A stretch of 6,636 bases of DNA. It comes from Gammaproteobacteria bacterium. Its GTDB lineage: Bacteria; Pseudomonadota; Gammaproteobacteria; Steroidobacterales; Steroidobacteraceae. Each line of letters starts with the position of its first letter. Positions within the stretch are counted from its first letter, which is position 1. Below are positions 6,135 through 6,636 of the stretch, piece after piece. Made by a program: the position numbers and the translations under genes. Below the pieces are notes generated by a model, which was given only the letters and a program-made list of their open reading frames with translations, had not been told where the DNA came from and searched no databases. The DNA lies in assembly GCA_029857655.1 (NCBI GenBank), contig JAOUGR010000121.1, positions 1 through 6,636 of the forward strand, in the 5' to 3' direction.

Positions 6135-6636
6135 TTAGTTTGAATTGAGCGACGTCAAACGCGCCGGTTCCTGGGGACCCGGCAATTGCACAGCGTCGAC
6201 TGCAATCTCAACCGCTTCTTCGAGCACCGTATCCGGCGCATCGGCCTTGTCGAGCGCGGCGATGGTCACCAGTGGCTCCTGGCCGTGCGCCAGGCGCCGC
6301 GCATTTTCGCGTGCCAGGCGTTCGGCGTCGAACGCGTCGCGCTCGGCGCGACGCTTGACGAAATTCAGCGAAACATCGCGTTGAGTCCGCATGCGTTCCA
6401 GCGCATCCACATCGCCCTGCAGCGCGACGAAGTCCGGATTATGCGCAACGCGCTGGTCGTGGACGCGTTCGACCAGCGGCAACACCGGCATGGTCGTCGG
6501 CTCGGGCGTGAACTTGGCTGCGCTGATGCGATCCCAGGGCAGGGCGCTTTCCTGCGTGCTCTCGCCGACATCGGCTGTGCTGAGCAGTGACGGCAACGTG
6601 ATGTCGGGTTCGACGCCGCGATGCTGCGTGCTGTCA
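6135..6636 (-). CDS. prc: Carboxy-terminal processing protease Prc/Tsp, C-terminal end (partial)
   Basis: The last 166 residues of a Prc (Tsp) homologue, an S41-family periplasmic protease that degrades or trims proteins from their C-termini and acts in cell-envelope turnover. The visible part starts with STQHRGVEPDITLPSLL, the end of the protease core, where E. coli Prc has a TQFKGVTPDI-type stretch. It continues into the C-terminal helical domain: ESALPWDRI, then VSLNFVKRRAERDAFDAERL and ARENARRLAHG, then EEAVEIAVDAVQL. ALPWD, VSLN and RLAR-N-R are the landmarks shared with E. coli Prc. The Ser/Lys catalytic residues and the PDZ domain lie upstream of the window. The frame is open to the right edge; a TTG at 6596 is an internal Leu codon, not a start. 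The stop TAA is 118 bases before the adaptor GTG, and the last few codons run into AT-rich DNA. Assignment is from remembered family motifs without a search. Confidence 0.9.
   Translation of the reverse strand, partial: DSTQHRGVEPDITLPSLLSTADVGESTQESALPWDRISAAKFTPEPTTMPVLPLVERVHDQRVAHNPDFVALQGDVDALERMRTQRDVSLNFVKRRAERDAFDAERLARENARRLAHGQEPLVTIAALDKADAPDTVLEEAVEIAVDAVQLPGPQEPARLTSLNSN

Noticed and set aside
6334..6354. Nine-base perfect inverted repeat with a three-base loop inside prc
   Set aside because: It consists almost only of C and G within the Arg/Ala/Glu-rich codons of RRAERDA, where such pairing arises from composition. It is not followed by a U-run and is about 200 bases before the stop.
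6186..6590. Open frame on the plus strand opposite prc
   Set aside because: The minus strand encodes the recognisable Prc C-terminal domain across the whole stretch. The plus frame shows no domain.

Overview
The window is GC-rich outside one short AT-rich gap and looks like chromosome of a high-GC Gram-negative bacterium, most likely a gammaproteobacterium. The main support is a fragment of Prc (tail-specific protease) with the C-terminal domain typical of proteobacterial Prc, next to an inner-membrane RND efflux operon. I cannot assign a genus. All four real genes lie on the minus strand, so the reading order is from right to left. I see no tRNA, rRNA, CRISPR array, insertion sequence or phage gene.

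Layout in direction of transcription: (1) 6636-6135, the last 166 residues of Prc, cut by the window edge. (2) 6134-6017, an AT-rich 118-base gap. It holds a well-formed sigma70-type promoter whose -35 box lies inside a perfect 7+7 inverted repeat, probably a repressor operator, and a strong ribosome binding site. (3) 6016-4850, a 388-residue lipoprotein periplasmic adaptor (membrane fusion protein). (4) 4831-1601, a complete 1076-residue RND permease. (5) 1597-1, the first 532 residues of a second, different RND permease, cut by the left edge.

The adaptor and the two permeases form one tight operon, with gaps of 18 and 3 bases and all three in the same reading frame. One adaptor with two non-identical permeases is the arrangement of the MdtABC and MuxABC pumps, in which the two permeases form a mixed trimer. 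That is the most likely reading here. The outer-membrane channel and any dedicated regulator are not in view; they may lie beyond the left edge or elsewhere (a shared TolC-type channel).

This is a recognisable class of system rather than a wholly new one. The points worth a second look are: the operator overlapping the promoter; a single TGA and one codon separating two in-frame permeases; the atypical proton-relay residues of the permeases; a 40-base nested palindrome inside the enlarged cytoplasmic linker of the first permease; and GC-rich hairpins at the adaptor-permease junction that could set subunit ratios.
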